Below are positions 54,142-62,693 of a stretch of DNA of 64,000 nt, piece by piece. Made by a program: the position numbers and the translations under genes. The notes under the pieces are model-generated. The model was not told the DNA's origin, searched no databases, and worked only from the letters and a program-made list of their open reading frames with translations. Position 1 is the stretch's first letter. Each line of letters opens with the position of its first letter. This stretch comes from Winogradskyella undariae. GTDB taxonomy: Bacteria > Bacteroidota > Bacteroidia > Flavobacteriales > Flavobacteriaceae. The stretch is from contig NZ_JABTEL010000010.1 in NCBI RefSeq assembly GCF_013285155.1, positions 117,842-181,841 of the forward strand, written 5' to 3'.

Positions 54142-54915
54142 TTAATTAGGTTGTTTTTCGCTTAAATATTTCCAATAGCGTTTGGGAATATGTCTAATAT
54201 GAAGTTTCATGTTTTTACGTGATTCAATATTGGTGGCTTTAAAATAATCTTGCCATAGTTTTTGAAACTCGAATTCTTGTGTGGCAAAAAATGCATCGTT
54301 TGTTTTGGTGAAATCGAAATTCTCAGGAAAATCCATTTGCATTACTTCTACATTTTGCAAATCATAAAACATTCCATAATTCCGTTTAATATCATAGATC
54401 ACCCATTTTTGATCTGCATAACGTCTTTTAAAATGCTTTTCAATTAAAGGCAACACGTTAAAATCGGGTTCTATATTGGAGAAATAAATAGCATCTTTTG
54501 TAAGTCTGAATCGCACAAAAGCTTCCATTCTATGTTTTTCTCTCCCAACAGATTTTGCAATTTGTGCTATTTTTAAAATAGACGGATGCGAATAATCTTT
54601 ATCTACTTTTTTATGCTGCGAAAAGGCATATTGTATATAATCTAAAAGCAAGTCTTCTACTCCACTCTGTTCACTTAAAAACGCATAATATAATTGGTAA
54701 CTTCCTTGTGAGGATAGTTTAGATTTTATGCCTTTCCATACCCGGTTGGCTTTAGCTTCATCTGTATGAATGGTTTCATTTTCTGAAAACAAACCTTGTT
54801 GTACAGTAAATTCACTTTGAATTGTTACCGTTTTCAGCTTCTGTTCAAACACATAAAAAACAGCAGACAGAAATCCATCAAATGTACCATCATATATTAA
54901 GTTTTTAGCTGTCAT
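54142..54915 (-). CDS. TIGR03915 family (putative DNA metabolism/repair) protein
   Basis: A 257-residue cytoplasmic protein of the TIGR03915/DUF4130 family. Visible family features are NLIYDGTFDGFLSAVFYVFE at the N terminus, AKSVGREKHRMEAFVRFRLT in the middle and RYWKYLSEKQP at the end. Family members always lie next to the TIGR03916 radical SAM gene, and that is the case here: its start codon directly follows the stop of that gene with no gap. The pair is thought to act in DNA modification or repair, possibly with a uracil-DNA-glycosylase-like partner in other genomes, but no reaction is established. Confidence 0.88.
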   Translation of the reverse strand: MTAKNLIYDGTFDGFLSAVFYVFEQKLKTVTIQSEFTVQQGLFSENETIHTDEAKANRVWKGIKSKLSSQGSYQLYYAFLSEQSGVEDLLLDYIQYAFSQHKKVDKDYSHPSILKIAQIAKSVGREKHRMEAFVRFRLTKDAIYFSNIEPDFNVLPLIEKHFKRRYADQKWVIYDIKRNYGMFYDLQNVEVMQMDFPENFDFTKTNDAFFATQEFEFQKLWQDYFKATNIESRKNMKLHIRHIPKRYWKYLSEKQPN

Positions 54916-56178
54916 TTAACCGAATAAATTCAATTGATTACTTAGTGTTTTTTGATATTTGCTAGTTGAATTCTGAAGTATAAATCCTTTAATTTTTTCG
55001 GGTGTTAAATCTCGTTTTTCAAACTGATTACTTTCACACACCATAAAATATTGCGCTCTATTTAAAGCAACTCCTATTTTTTTAAGGTGTCCCCAATTTA
55101 ATCTTCTAAAACGTCTAGCATTAATAATTTTAAATACCGATTTCATGCCTAAACCTGGTATTCTGGCTAACATACGCTGGTCTGCAGTATTCACATCTAC
55201 AGGAAATTCATGTAAATTCCGCAAGGCCCAACTTAATTTGGGGTCTACGTCTAAATCTAAATTCTGATGTTTTTCGTTTAAAATTTCGCTGACATCAAAA
55301 CCATAAAAACGCATGAGCCAATCGGTTTGGTACAATCTATTTTCGCGAAGCATTGGCACCTCGCTTCCTATTTGCGGCAATCGACTATCATAACTTATAG
55401 GCACGTAACCCGAATAATAAACGCGTTTTAAATTATAATTTTTATAAAAATGATTAGACGTTTGCATGATCTGAAAATCATTTTCACCACTCGCGCCTAT
55501 AATCATTTGTGTGCTCTGACCTGCAGGAGCAAATTTGGGTGTACTTTTTATAATTTTCTTTTCAGCATTGTATTGAATAATTTCATTTTTCACCTTTACC
55601 ATTGGCTTAATAAAATCTTCTCGTTTTTTATCTGGTGCTAATTTTTTTAGTCCTGCTTCTGTAGGTATTTCAATATTAACGCTTAATCGGTCTGCGTAGA
55701 GTCCGGCTTCACGCATTAATTCATCTGAAGCTCCAGGAATAGATTTTAAATGAATATAGCCATTGAAGTTCTCTTCTTGTCGTAATTTTTTAGCCACAGC
55801 GACCAAGCGTTCCATGGTATAATCGGCACTTTTAAAGATACCTGAACTTAGAAAAAGCCCTTCAATATAATTCCTTCGATAAAAATTAATCGTTAAATCT
55901 ACCACTTCTTGCACTTTAAAAGCCGCACGTTTAACATCGTTACTTTTTCGGGTAACGCAATATGCACAATCAAAGATACAATGATTGGTGAGGAGAATTT
56001 TGAGTAATGACACACAGCGACCATCTTCGGTATAGGAATGACAAATCCCCATGCCTGTGGCATCACCTAATCCTTTGTTGGTATTAGCACGCCTACTTCC
56101 GCTAGACGAGCATGACACATCATACTTTGCAGCATCTGCTAGTATTTTTAATTTTTCTTGTGTACGTTGAAATGACAA
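54916..56178 (-). CDS. TIGR03916 family putative DNA modification/repair radical SAM protein
   Basis: A 420-residue radical SAM enzyme. The cluster motif is CIFDCAYC (Cys67, Cys71, Cys74), within TNHCIFDCAYCVTRKSND. SAM and barrel features follow (IEGLFLSSGIF, LKSIPGASDELM, VNIEIPTE, GQSTQMIIGASGENDFQIM). The C-terminal part has a helix-hairpin-helix DNA-binding segment (MLARIPGLGMKSVFKIINAR, about residue 342 onward). The last residues FKRKxx are replaced by a short NQLNLFG tail, reminiscent of a clamp-binding QLxLF motif. It starts an operon with TIGR03915. The reaction is unknown; DNA repair is inferred from the family description and HhH. Confidence 0.9.
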   Translation of the reverse strand: MSFQRTQEKLKILADAAKYDVSCSSSGSRRANTNKGLGDATGMGICHSYTEDGRCVSLLKILLTNHCIFDCAYCVTRKSNDVKRAAFKVQEVVDLTINFYRRNYIEGLFLSSGIFKSADYTMERLVAVAKKLRQEENFNGYIHLKSIPGASDELMREAGLYADRLSVNIEIPTEAGLKKLAPDKKREDFIKPMVKVKNEIIQYNAEKKIIKSTPKFAPAGQSTQMIIGASGENDFQIMQTSNHFYKNYNLKRVYYSGYVPISYDSRLPQIGSEVPMLRENRLYQTDWLMRFYGFDVSEILNEKHQNLDLDVDPKLSWALRNLHEFPVDVNTADQRMLARIPGLGMKSVFKIINARRFRRLNWGHLKKIGVALNRAQYFMVCESNQFEKRDLTPEKIKGFILQNSTSKYQKTLSNQLNLFG

Positions 56179-56356
56179 ATGTTTTCCTCTTTAAATTTTA
56201 ATTTATTTTGTAAAACACAAAACTACTACATATAACAGCTTTAAGTTGCTTCTAATTGTAGCAAGTAGTAATTGTAATTCTTAAACGTGTAAATGGGTTA
56301 AGATTTTTAGGAAATCCTTTAAATGCTTTTAGTAGTAAAACGTAAATTTAATTATT

Positions 56357-56971
56357 ATGAAAAAATTCATAGTCTTAATCGCAATAATCCTGAATCAACA
56401 TATGAGTGCACAGCACATAATTCCTAAAGATATAAAAGAAAACGTAGAAACGGCTCTGCACTATTATCCGCAATTAGAGCATACTAAAATTGAATTTCGG
56501 TTTAAGAAAAGTATAAAAAAATCGACCATGCAAGCGCAGCCTGTTCTTAGTAGTTTTTTTAAGAGCAGAAAAAACAGAAGTTATGTGATATTGATAAGTG
56601 AAAAATTTCAGATTGCAGATAAGGAATTTTCAACACGTCATATTCCAGATGATATATTTATTGGGTGGATTGGTCATGAATTAGGTCACGTGATGGATTA
56701 CCAAAATCGAAGTAAACTAAACTTAGTTTGGTTTGGCTTAAAATATCTTTTATCTCAAAATCATATTATAGAAGCGGAGCGTGCTGCCGATAGTTTTGCT
56801 GTGGCTCATGGCATGGAAGGTTATATTTTAAAAACTAAAGACTTCATTTTAAACCATGCAGATATTACACAATCTTATAAAGATCGTATTATAAAATATT
56901 ATCTGTCTCCAGAAGAAATTATGGAATTGGTAGAACACCGAGATGCAGAAAAATCTCTTGCTAGAGATTAA
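56357..56971 (+). CDS. Secreted HELGH zinc metallopeptidase-like protein
   Basis: A 204-residue exported protein with a signal peptide (MKKFIVLIAIILNQHMSAQ). The zinc motif HELGH at 107-111 follows IFIGWIG, and a likely third ligand is Glu141 in ERAAD (141-145), with the ExxxD spacing of gluzincins. FGLKYLLSQNH between them is hydrophobic and could lie on a membrane. No propeptide or accessory domain is present. It may be a small periplasmic protease of unknown substrate. Monocistronic, with a terminator 36 bp after the stop. Confidence 0.8.
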   Translation: MKKFIVLIAIILNQHMSAQHIIPKDIKENVETALHYYPQLEHTKIEFRFKKSIKKSTMQAQPVLSSFFKSRKNRSYVILISEKFQIADKEFSTRHIPDDIFIGWIGHELGHVMDYQNRSKLNLVWFGLKYLLSQNHIIEAERAADSFAVAHGMEGYILKTKDFILNHADITQSYKDRIIKYYLSPEEIMELVEHRDAEKSLARD

Positions 56972-57006
56972 TGAATGTTTATTTTTATAAAAAATATGTT
57001 AAAGGC

Positions 57007-57038
57007 AAAAAGCTATTATTTGAATAATAGCTTTTTTT
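57007..57038. terminator. Bidirectional rho-independent terminator
   Basis: AAAAAGCTATTATT (57007-57020) pairs perfectly with AATAATAGCTTTTT (57023-57036), with a 2-nt nominal loop and a continuing T run. It lies between the convergent metallopeptidase and GH3-like genes. Confidence 0.88.
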
Positions 57039-57066
57039 ATACTTAAATCGTTCGACTTAATTATTG

Positions 57067-58587
57067 TTAATTAATGAAGGCTTCCCAATCTGCAAATTTT
57101 TCTTCTCCCATTACACGCTCCATTTTTACTTGCCCTCCTTTTTTCTTATTTCTTTCGTTCCAATCGTGAAAACGACTTGGTGAAATTACTTTGACCTTTA
57201 CACCTTTTAAAGCTTTGCTTCTTGCTACTTTATAATTTTTATTGGCTGTTTTTAACGCGTCATCTAAAGCATTTGCCATTTGTTTTTCATCTGCACCTTT
57301 AAGGTCAGATCCTAAATACCAATAATGATAAAATTCATCATCATCTCCACGTTTGGCGCAAATGGTATATTCAGGAATTGTAGTATTAAATTGTTCTTCT
57401 AATTCTCGCATGGCAGTATCCATTTTATTTACTGACAATTGAGAACCCACGGTGTTAAGAAAGAATTTTGTTCGACCTGTAATTTTAATTTCAGCACGTT
57501 CAATATTTGTAAATTCAATAGTATCACCTATTAAATAACGCCAAGCACCACTAACGGTACTAATTATTAAAACGTAATCTTGATCTAATTCAACTTCGTC
57601 TAAAGTTAAAGCTGGTGCTTCATTTTTAAGAGAACCGTCTTCATTTATGTATTCAGGTTTAAAGGGCACAAATTCAAAATAAATACCATTATCTGTATTT
57701 AATTGCATGGCATCAGTTTCTGGTCTGACTTGCGTTGCAATATAACCTTCAGAAGCTAAATAGGTATCAATTACTGTGACAGGTTTACCTAGTAAAGCCT
57801 TAAAACTTTTTTCATAAGGTGCGAAAGCTACACCTCCAGATGTATATACTTGTAAGTTTGGCCAAATCTCATGAATATTATTTAGATTATGATAGTCTAT
57901 TACTTTTTGAAGCATCAATTCTATCCAAGATGGAATTCCGCTTAAAGCTCCAATATCCCAATCTTCAGCGCGTTCTGCTATTTTTTGCACACGCTCGTCC
58001 CAATCTTCAATTTGCGAAATCTCTTCGCCTGGTTTATAATAGCCTTTAAACCACGATGGAATATTACTAGCACTTATACCACTAATTTCACCCTCTAAAT
58101 GATTATTGCTTTCTTCTAGGTCCGTTGAGCTACCAAGCATCATAATTTCTTTTTCGAAAAAATCGGCAGGAAGATCAAAATTCTTTAGAGCAAACACCTG
58201 TTTGATTCCTGCATTTCTTATGGCTTCAATCATGGCATCTGTTACCGGAATTCTTTTACTCGTTTTTCCTGTAGTACCAGAGCTTAAAGCAAAATATGAT
58301 GGTTTTCCTGGCCAAGTAACATCGCTTTCGCCTTCATGATATTTATGCCACCACTTATTATTAATTTGATTATAATCGAAATAAGGTACAGACTTAGCAA
58401 AACTTTTTTGCGGATTAGAAGTTTCTAATATATGTTCAAAATCATAAAATTTACCGAACTGCGTATTCTTAGCGGTTTCTAGTAATTCTTTTAAGACTTT
58501 TTCTTGTGCTTCTTCATGAATTATTTCAGACGAAAATGTGTCTTTCAATTCAATTACTCCTTTTATTATGTTTCCTAAGATGGCCAT
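57067..58587 (-). CDS. GH3-family acyl-adenylating enzyme
   Basis: A 506-residue ANL-type adenylating enzyme of the GH3 auxin-responsive family. The phosphate-binding loop is SSGTTGKTSKR (102 onward), and later motifs include YTSGGVAFAPYEKSF, YLASEGYIATQ, ISTVSGAWRYLIGDTIEFT and KITGRTKFFLNTVGSQLS, which close the ATP site. Plant members join amino acids to jasmonate or auxin. Bacterial members are common in Bacteroidota but their acyl and amine substrates are unknown. It is transcribed alone. The 281 bp upstream, shared with the divergent DUF421 gene, show no clear regulatory motif. Confidence 0.9.
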   Translation of the reverse strand: MAILGNIIKGVIELKDTFSSEIIHEEAQEKVLKELLETAKNTQFGKFYDFEHILETSNPQKSFAKSVPYFDYNQINNKWWHKYHEGESDVTWPGKPSYFALSSGTTGKTSKRIPVTDAMIEAIRNAGIKQVFALKNFDLPADFFEKEIMMLGSSTDLEESNNHLEGEISGISASNIPSWFKGYYKPGEEISQIEDWDERVQKIAERAEDWDIGALSGIPSWIELMLQKVIDYHNLNNIHEIWPNLQVYTSGGVAFAPYEKSFKALLGKPVTVIDTYLASEGYIATQVRPETDAMQLNTDNGIYFEFVPFKPEYINEDGSLKNEAPALTLDEVELDQDYVLIISTVSGAWRYLIGDTIEFTNIERAEIKITGRTKFFLNTVGSQLSVNKMDTAMRELEEQFNTTIPEYTICAKRGDDDEFYHYWYLGSDLKGADEKQMANALDDALKTANKNYKVARSKALKGVKVKVISPSRFHDWNERNKKKGGQVKMERVMGEEKFADWEAFIN

Positions 58588-58868
58588 TTTTTCGATTCTA
58601 GTGGTTAAATTTTATGTTGCCACTAAGGTCTTTAAAATGGTAAAAAGAACGTATTCCGTTTGCTAAAAGAATTAACCCATTTAAAAAATTTTGATTAGAA
58701 GTCTATTTCTTTCAATATTAAAAAATAAAACTAGTGCATTTAGCGTTCTTATTTCAACCACAAATTATTTTAAACTCTGTAATTTAATCCGATTAATTAA
58801 AAAATTATATGAGTTAAAGTAATCTAGCCAACCATGACATATTTAGAGGAACAAAAAATAAAAAATAT

Positions 58869-59378
58869 ATGGATGATTGGTTTAAATTTTCAACAGATGG
58901 ATTTCTATCTATTATACTAACTGCTATAGGTATTTATATCGCTTTAATAATTTTAACACGAATAAGCGGTAAGCGTAGTTTTTCTAAAATGTCTAGCTTC
59001 GATTTTGCAATGACGGTTTCTATTGGTTCCATTTTAGCTACTGTTATTGTATCTAAATCGGTATCGCTTCAATATGGAATTCTTGGTTTAGCTATTATAT
59101 ATAGTCTACAAATGTTGGTTGCAACATTTAGGCAATGGCAACCTATTCAAGATTTAGTAGACAATAAACCTACTTTCTTAATGAAGAATGGTCAACTTTT
59201 AAAAGATAATCTTAAAAAATGTAAAGTGACCGAATCTGACGTAAAAGCCAAATTACGAGAAGCTAATGTTATTCAAATTTCTGAAGTAAAAGCGGTAATT
59301 TTTGAATCTACAGGAGATATTTCTGTTTTACATGGTTCTGATGATAAAATGATTGATACTTGGATTATTGATTTTTAA
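58869..59378 (+). CDS. DUF421 (YetF-like) membrane protein
   Basis: A 169-residue membrane protein. Three hydrophobic helices occupy about residues 14-90, with the family motif ARTRISGKRSFSKMSSFDF seen here as LTRISGKRSFSKMSSFDFAM, followed by VSIGSILATVIVSKSV. The C-terminal cytoplasmic YetF-type domain has PTFLMKNGQLLKDNLKKCKV and EVKAVIFESTGDISVL. Function of the family is poorly known; envelope or stress links have been proposed. It is divergent from the GH3-like gene. Confidence 0.87.
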   Translation: MDDWFKFSTDGFLSIILTAIGIYIALIILTRISGKRSFSKMSSFDFAMTVSIGSILATVIVSKSVSLQYGILGLAIIYSLQMLVATFRQWQPIQDLVDNKPTFLMKNGQLLKDNLKKCKVTESDVKAKLREANVIQISEVKAVIFESTGDISVLHGSDDKMIDTWIIDF

Positions 59379-59468
59379 AACCAATTAAGTTATAGAATTT
59401 TTTCTGATATGAATGTTGTAGTCTAATTTCATTAGAGTTTATTTATGATGAAAATCGTAAAAATTATG

Positions 59469-59476
59469 TAGTTTTG
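59469..59476 (+). promoter_or_regulatory. -7 box of gcvT
   Basis: TAGTTTTG matches TAnnTTTG and lies 28 bp before the gcvT ATG, a typical short leader. No -33 TTG occurs at the usual 17-23-bp distance. Confidence 0.45.
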
Positions 59477-59504
59477 CACATCTAAAAATTAAAAATTTAT
59501 CATA

Positions 59505-60587
59505 ATGAAAGATACTGCTTTATCTACTACTCACGAAGCACTTGGTGCAAAAATGGTTCCTTTTGCTGGTTATAATATGCCTGTACAATACGAAGGTGTA
59601 AATGCCGAACATGAAACTGTAAGGAAAGCTGTTGGTGTTTTTGATGTATCTCATATGGGAGAGTTTTTAATTGAAGGGCCAAATGCTTTAGCTTTAATAC
59701 AAAAAGTATCGAGTAATGATGCTGCTAAACTAGACATTGGAAACGCACAATACAGCTGTTTACCAAATGATGATAATGGTGTTGTAGATGATTTAATTAT
59801 CTATAAATTAAAAGAAGAAACCTATTTATTAGTCGTTAATGCTAGTAATATAGAAAAGGATTGGAACTGGATTGCTTCTAAAAATGATGTTGGTGCAGAA
59901 ATGCGTAATTTAAGTGAAGATTATTCTTTATTAGCCATACAAGGTCCTAAAGCTGTAGAAGCTATGCAATCTTTAACAAGTCATGATTTATCAGCTATTA
60001 AATTTTATAACTTTATTGTTGGTGATTTTGCAGGTATTGAAAACGTAATTATTTCGGCTACGGGTTATACAGGTAGTGGTGGATTTGAAATTTATTGTAA
60101 AAACACAGAAGTAAAACAAGTTTGGGATAAGGTTTTTGAAGCTGGTGCCGAATTTGGAATTAAGCCTATTGGTTTAGCCGCAAGAGACACTTTGCGTTTA
60201 GAAATGGGTTACTGTTTATATGGTAATGATATTGATGATACTACGTCTCCTATTGAAGCAGGTTTAAGTTGGGTTTGTAAATTCAACAAAGAATTTACAA
60301 ATAGTGAAGCTTTAAAGGCTGAAAAAGAAAATAAACCAGAACGCAAATTAGTAGCTTTTAAACTTGACGAACGCGGAATTCCACGTCATGGTTATCCTAT
60401 TGTAGATGCAGAAGGACAAACAATTGGTGAGGTAACATCAGGAACTATGAGTCCAAGCTTAAGTATTGGTATTGGCATGGGATATGTAACTAAAGCATAT
60501 GCTGCTGTAGATAGTAAAATATTTATTCAGGTACGTAAAAAAGCGATTCCTGCAACGGTTGTAAAACCTCCTTTTTATAAAGGATAA
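59505..60587 (+). CDS. gcvT: Aminomethyltransferase (glycine cleavage system T protein)
   Basis: Tetrahydrofolate-dependent T protein of the glycine cleavage complex; it transfers the aminomethyl carbon from lipoyl-H protein to THF, releasing ammonia. The 360-residue length is standard. Signatures are [42 protein letters not shown] with the catalytic aspartate, [45 protein letters not shown] and the C-terminal [20 protein letters not shown]. Other gcv genes are not in the window. Confidence 0.96.
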   Translation: MKDTALSTTHEALGAKMVPFAGYNMPVQYEGVNAEHETVRKAVGVFDVSHMGEFLIEGPNALALIQKVSSNDAAKLDIGNAQYSCLPNDDNGVVDDLIIYKLKEETYLLVVNASNIEKDWNWIASKNDVGAEMRNLSEDYSLLAIQGPKAVEAMQSLTSHDLSAIKFYNFIVGDFAGIENVIISATGYTGSGGFEIYCKNTEVKQVWDKVFEAGAEFGIKPIGLAARDTLRLEMGYCLYGNDIDDTTSPIEAGLSWVCKFNKEFTNSEALKAEKENKPERKLVAFKLDERGIPRHGYPIVDAEGQTIGEVTSGTMSPSLSIGIGMGYVTKAYAAVDSKIFIQVRKKAIPATVVKPPFYKG

Positions 60588-60610
60588 TTGATTAGAATGT
60601 TGCTTTATTA

Positions 60611-61450
60611 ATGACAGAAAAGAAATTAGATTCACAAAAGCATCGTATACTTATACTTGGTGCAAGTGGCTACATCGGAAATGCTATTTATAAAGAGTTA
60701 AATCCTTATTTTAAAACTTTTGGGACTTACAGAACACCTTTAAAAGCCTTTGAAATTAATAAACAGTTCTTCAACTATAACCTAGAGGAAGATGATGTTT
60801 ATAAAATTTTAGAGGCTTGTAAACCAACCATTATTATCTCTGCGCTTCGCGGAAATTTTAATGCACAGGTCATTGCGCATCAACACATTGCAGAATATGC
60901 TTTGACCTTTGGTTCTAAAATTATTTTTCTATCATCTGCCAATGTTTTTGATGCTTATAGTAAATATCCAAGTTACGAATTAGATAAAACATTAAGTCAT
61001 AGTGTTTACGGTCATTTTAAAATAAAAATAGAGAATTTATTTTTACGTCTTCCAGAAGAACAAGTGGCTATTATTAGAATCCCTATGCTATTTGGTGCTG
61101 CTTCTCCTAGGATTGAAGAGCTAAAACTAGCCATTACAGAAAATGAAGCTGTTGAAATATTTCCTAATTTAATAATGAATGTGATGCTTGATAAAAAGCT
61201 AACACAACAAATTCATTATATTATTAACAGAAATGAGCATGGCGTTTTACATTTAGGAAGTACCGATTTGGTATATCATAATGAATTTATTGAAGAAATC
61301 ATTGCTATTTTAACGGATAAAAAAGTAGTTTTAAAACAAGTTTACACCACTAATGAAGATCGATATTTAGCGGTTCTTCCAAAATTTAATAAGTTACCCA
61401 AACACCTTCAAATTACGAGTCAAGAAATCATTAAAGAACTCGCAAAATGA
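60611..61450 (+). CDS. NAD-dependent epimerase/RmlD-like sugar nucleotide-binding protein
   Basis: A 279-residue extended-SDR-type protein with the Rossmann motif LILGASGYIGNAIY (14-27). IISALRGNFNAQVIAHQHIA and FLSSANVFD resemble the RmlD substrate domain. The expected YxxxK motif reads YGHFKIKIE, so Tyr and Lys are both present. RIPMLFGAASPR follows. It is likely an epimerase or reductase of a nucleotide sugar, or a regulatory member without catalysis. It starts 23 bp after gcvT and may be cotranscribed with it, though the two functions are unrelated. Confidence 0.82.
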   Translation: MTEKKLDSQKHRILILGASGYIGNAIYKELNPYFKTFGTYRTPLKAFEINKQFFNYNLEEDDVYKILEACKPTIIISALRGNFNAQVIAHQHIAEYALTFGSKIIFLSSANVFDAYSKYPSYELDKTLSHSVYGHFKIKIENLFLRLPEEQVAIIRIPMLFGAASPRIEELKLAITENEAVEIFPNLIMNVMLDKKLTQQIHYIINRNEHGVLHLGSTDLVYHNEFIEEIIAILTDKKVVLKQVYTTNEDRYLAVLPKFNKLPKHLQITSQEIIKELAK

Positions 61451-61773
61451 GTTTATTAAACTAGGATTATTTCAAATAAAACAATTCATATATAATTTAA
61501 ATTTAACAAAAAGTATTTAAAATTAAAATATATAATCGCTAATTCTTCTTCAAAAGACTTCAGATTACTTGTTTTTAGCCCTATTAAGCTTCTACCCCGT
61601 TATTTTTTGTATTTAAATCCATTCGAATTCAAACATTTTTCAATAATTTCTTAGATTTGCTATGGTTAAAAATTTCACCTAGTAAATTCTTTGTGTTATT
61701 TCAATTATACCGCAGTAAAATATAATATCTAACAAGATTCTTGTTGTAACAAGAACTTAAAATAAATTTTAAA
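61451..61773. other. Intergenic region before yebC (323 bp)
   Basis: AT-rich DNA with no credible reading frame. A possible -7 box TAGATTTG lies at 61652-61659. An 8-bp inverted repeat (TTCTTGTT at 61738-61745, AACAAGAA at 61748-61755) sits 18 bp before the yebC ATG and could fold in the leader or bind a dimeric protein. Nothing else is seen. Confidence 0.5.
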
Positions 61774-62520
61774 ATGGGAAGAGCTTTCGAATTTAGAAAA
61801 GCAAGGAAAATGAAACGTTGGTCAGCTATGAGCAAAGCCTTTACGCGTATTGGTAAAGATATTGTAATGGCGGTAAAAGATGGTGGTCCGGATCCTGATA
61901 GTAATTCGCGTTTAAGAGCTGTAATTCAGAATGCAAAGGCTGTAAATATGCCAAAGGTTAATGTAGAGCGTGCTATTAAAAAAGCGAGTGAAAAAGGCCA
62001 AGGTGATTATAAGGAAGTCCTTTTTGAAGGTTATGCACAGCATGGTATTGCTGTATTAGTTGAAACAGCAACGGATAATAATACCCGTACGGTAGCTAAT
62101 GTTCGTTCTTATTTTAACAAAACAGATGGTAGTTTAGGAACTTCTGGTTCGGTTGTTTTTATGTTTGATCATACTTGTAATTTTAAAATTAAAGGTGATG
62201 ATTTAGATTTAGAAGAATTAGAATTAGAGCTTATAGATACTGGTGTGGATGAAATTTTTGAAGACACCGATGAAGATGAAGACGGAACGGAACATACAAG
62301 TGTATTGATTTATGCACCGTTTGAGAGTTTTGGAAGTATTCAGTCTTATTTAGAGGAAAATAATATTGAAATTATTTCTTCTGGATTTGAACGTATTCCA
62401 CAAGTTACAAAACAAGTAACTCCAGAACAAGCTGAGGATGTTGAGAAACTTCTAGAGAAATTAGAAGAAGATGATGATGTACAGAATGTATATCATACCA
62501 TGGAAGAAACTGCAGAATAG
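61774..62520 (+). CDS. yebC: YebC/PmpR family regulatory protein
   Basis: A 248-residue protein of the YebC (TACO1/PmpR) family. The N terminus is canonical: MGRAFEFRKARKMKRWSAMS, then FTRIGKDIVMAVKDGGPDPD, SNSRLRAVIQNAKAVNMPK and ERAIKKASEKGQGDY. GYAQHGIAVLVETATDNNTR and NKTDGSLGTSGSVVFMF complete the middle domain. The C-terminal third is unusually acidic (EDTDEDEDGTE, EEDDDVQ). The family was described as a transcription regulator and more recently as a translation factor that eases ribosome stalling at certain motifs; I cannot distinguish these here. Confidence 0.95.
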   Translation: MGRAFEFRKARKMKRWSAMSKAFTRIGKDIVMAVKDGGPDPDSNSRLRAVIQNAKAVNMPKVNVERAIKKASEKGQGDYKEVLFEGYAQHGIAVLVETATDNNTRTVANVRSYFNKTDGSLGTSGSVVFMFDHTCNFKIKGDDLDLEELELELIDTGVDEIFEDTDEDEDGTEHTSVLIYAPFESFGSIQSYLEENNIEIISSGFERIPQVTKQVTPEQAEDVEKLLEKLEEDDDVQNVYHTMEETAE

Positions 62521-62624
62521 TTTCTTACCCTAATTATTATTGACATTTACATATAAAAAAAATGTTATGTTTTTTTTGAGTTATTCAAATATTTAGTTTA
62601 ACTTAATTGTTTAATAATCAACAC

Positions 62625-62668
62625 TAAACACACAAATTTGTTTATTTTCGGATAGGTTTGTGTGTTTA
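62625..62668. repeat. 12-bp perfect inverted repeat upstream of the recombinase gene
   Basis: TAAACACACAAA (62625-62636) is the exact complement of TTTGTGTGTTTA (62657-62668), separated by 20 bp. It ends 25 bp before the recombinase ATG. Possible roles are a recombinase or repressor binding site or a leader hairpin. Confidence 0.6.
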
Positions 62669-62693
62669 AAAGTGATTTAATTATACGATTAAC

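Noticed and set aside
62550..62580. A/T run after yebC as a terminator
   Set aside because: The A8 and T8 runs can pair only through A-T bases and no stable GC stem is present.
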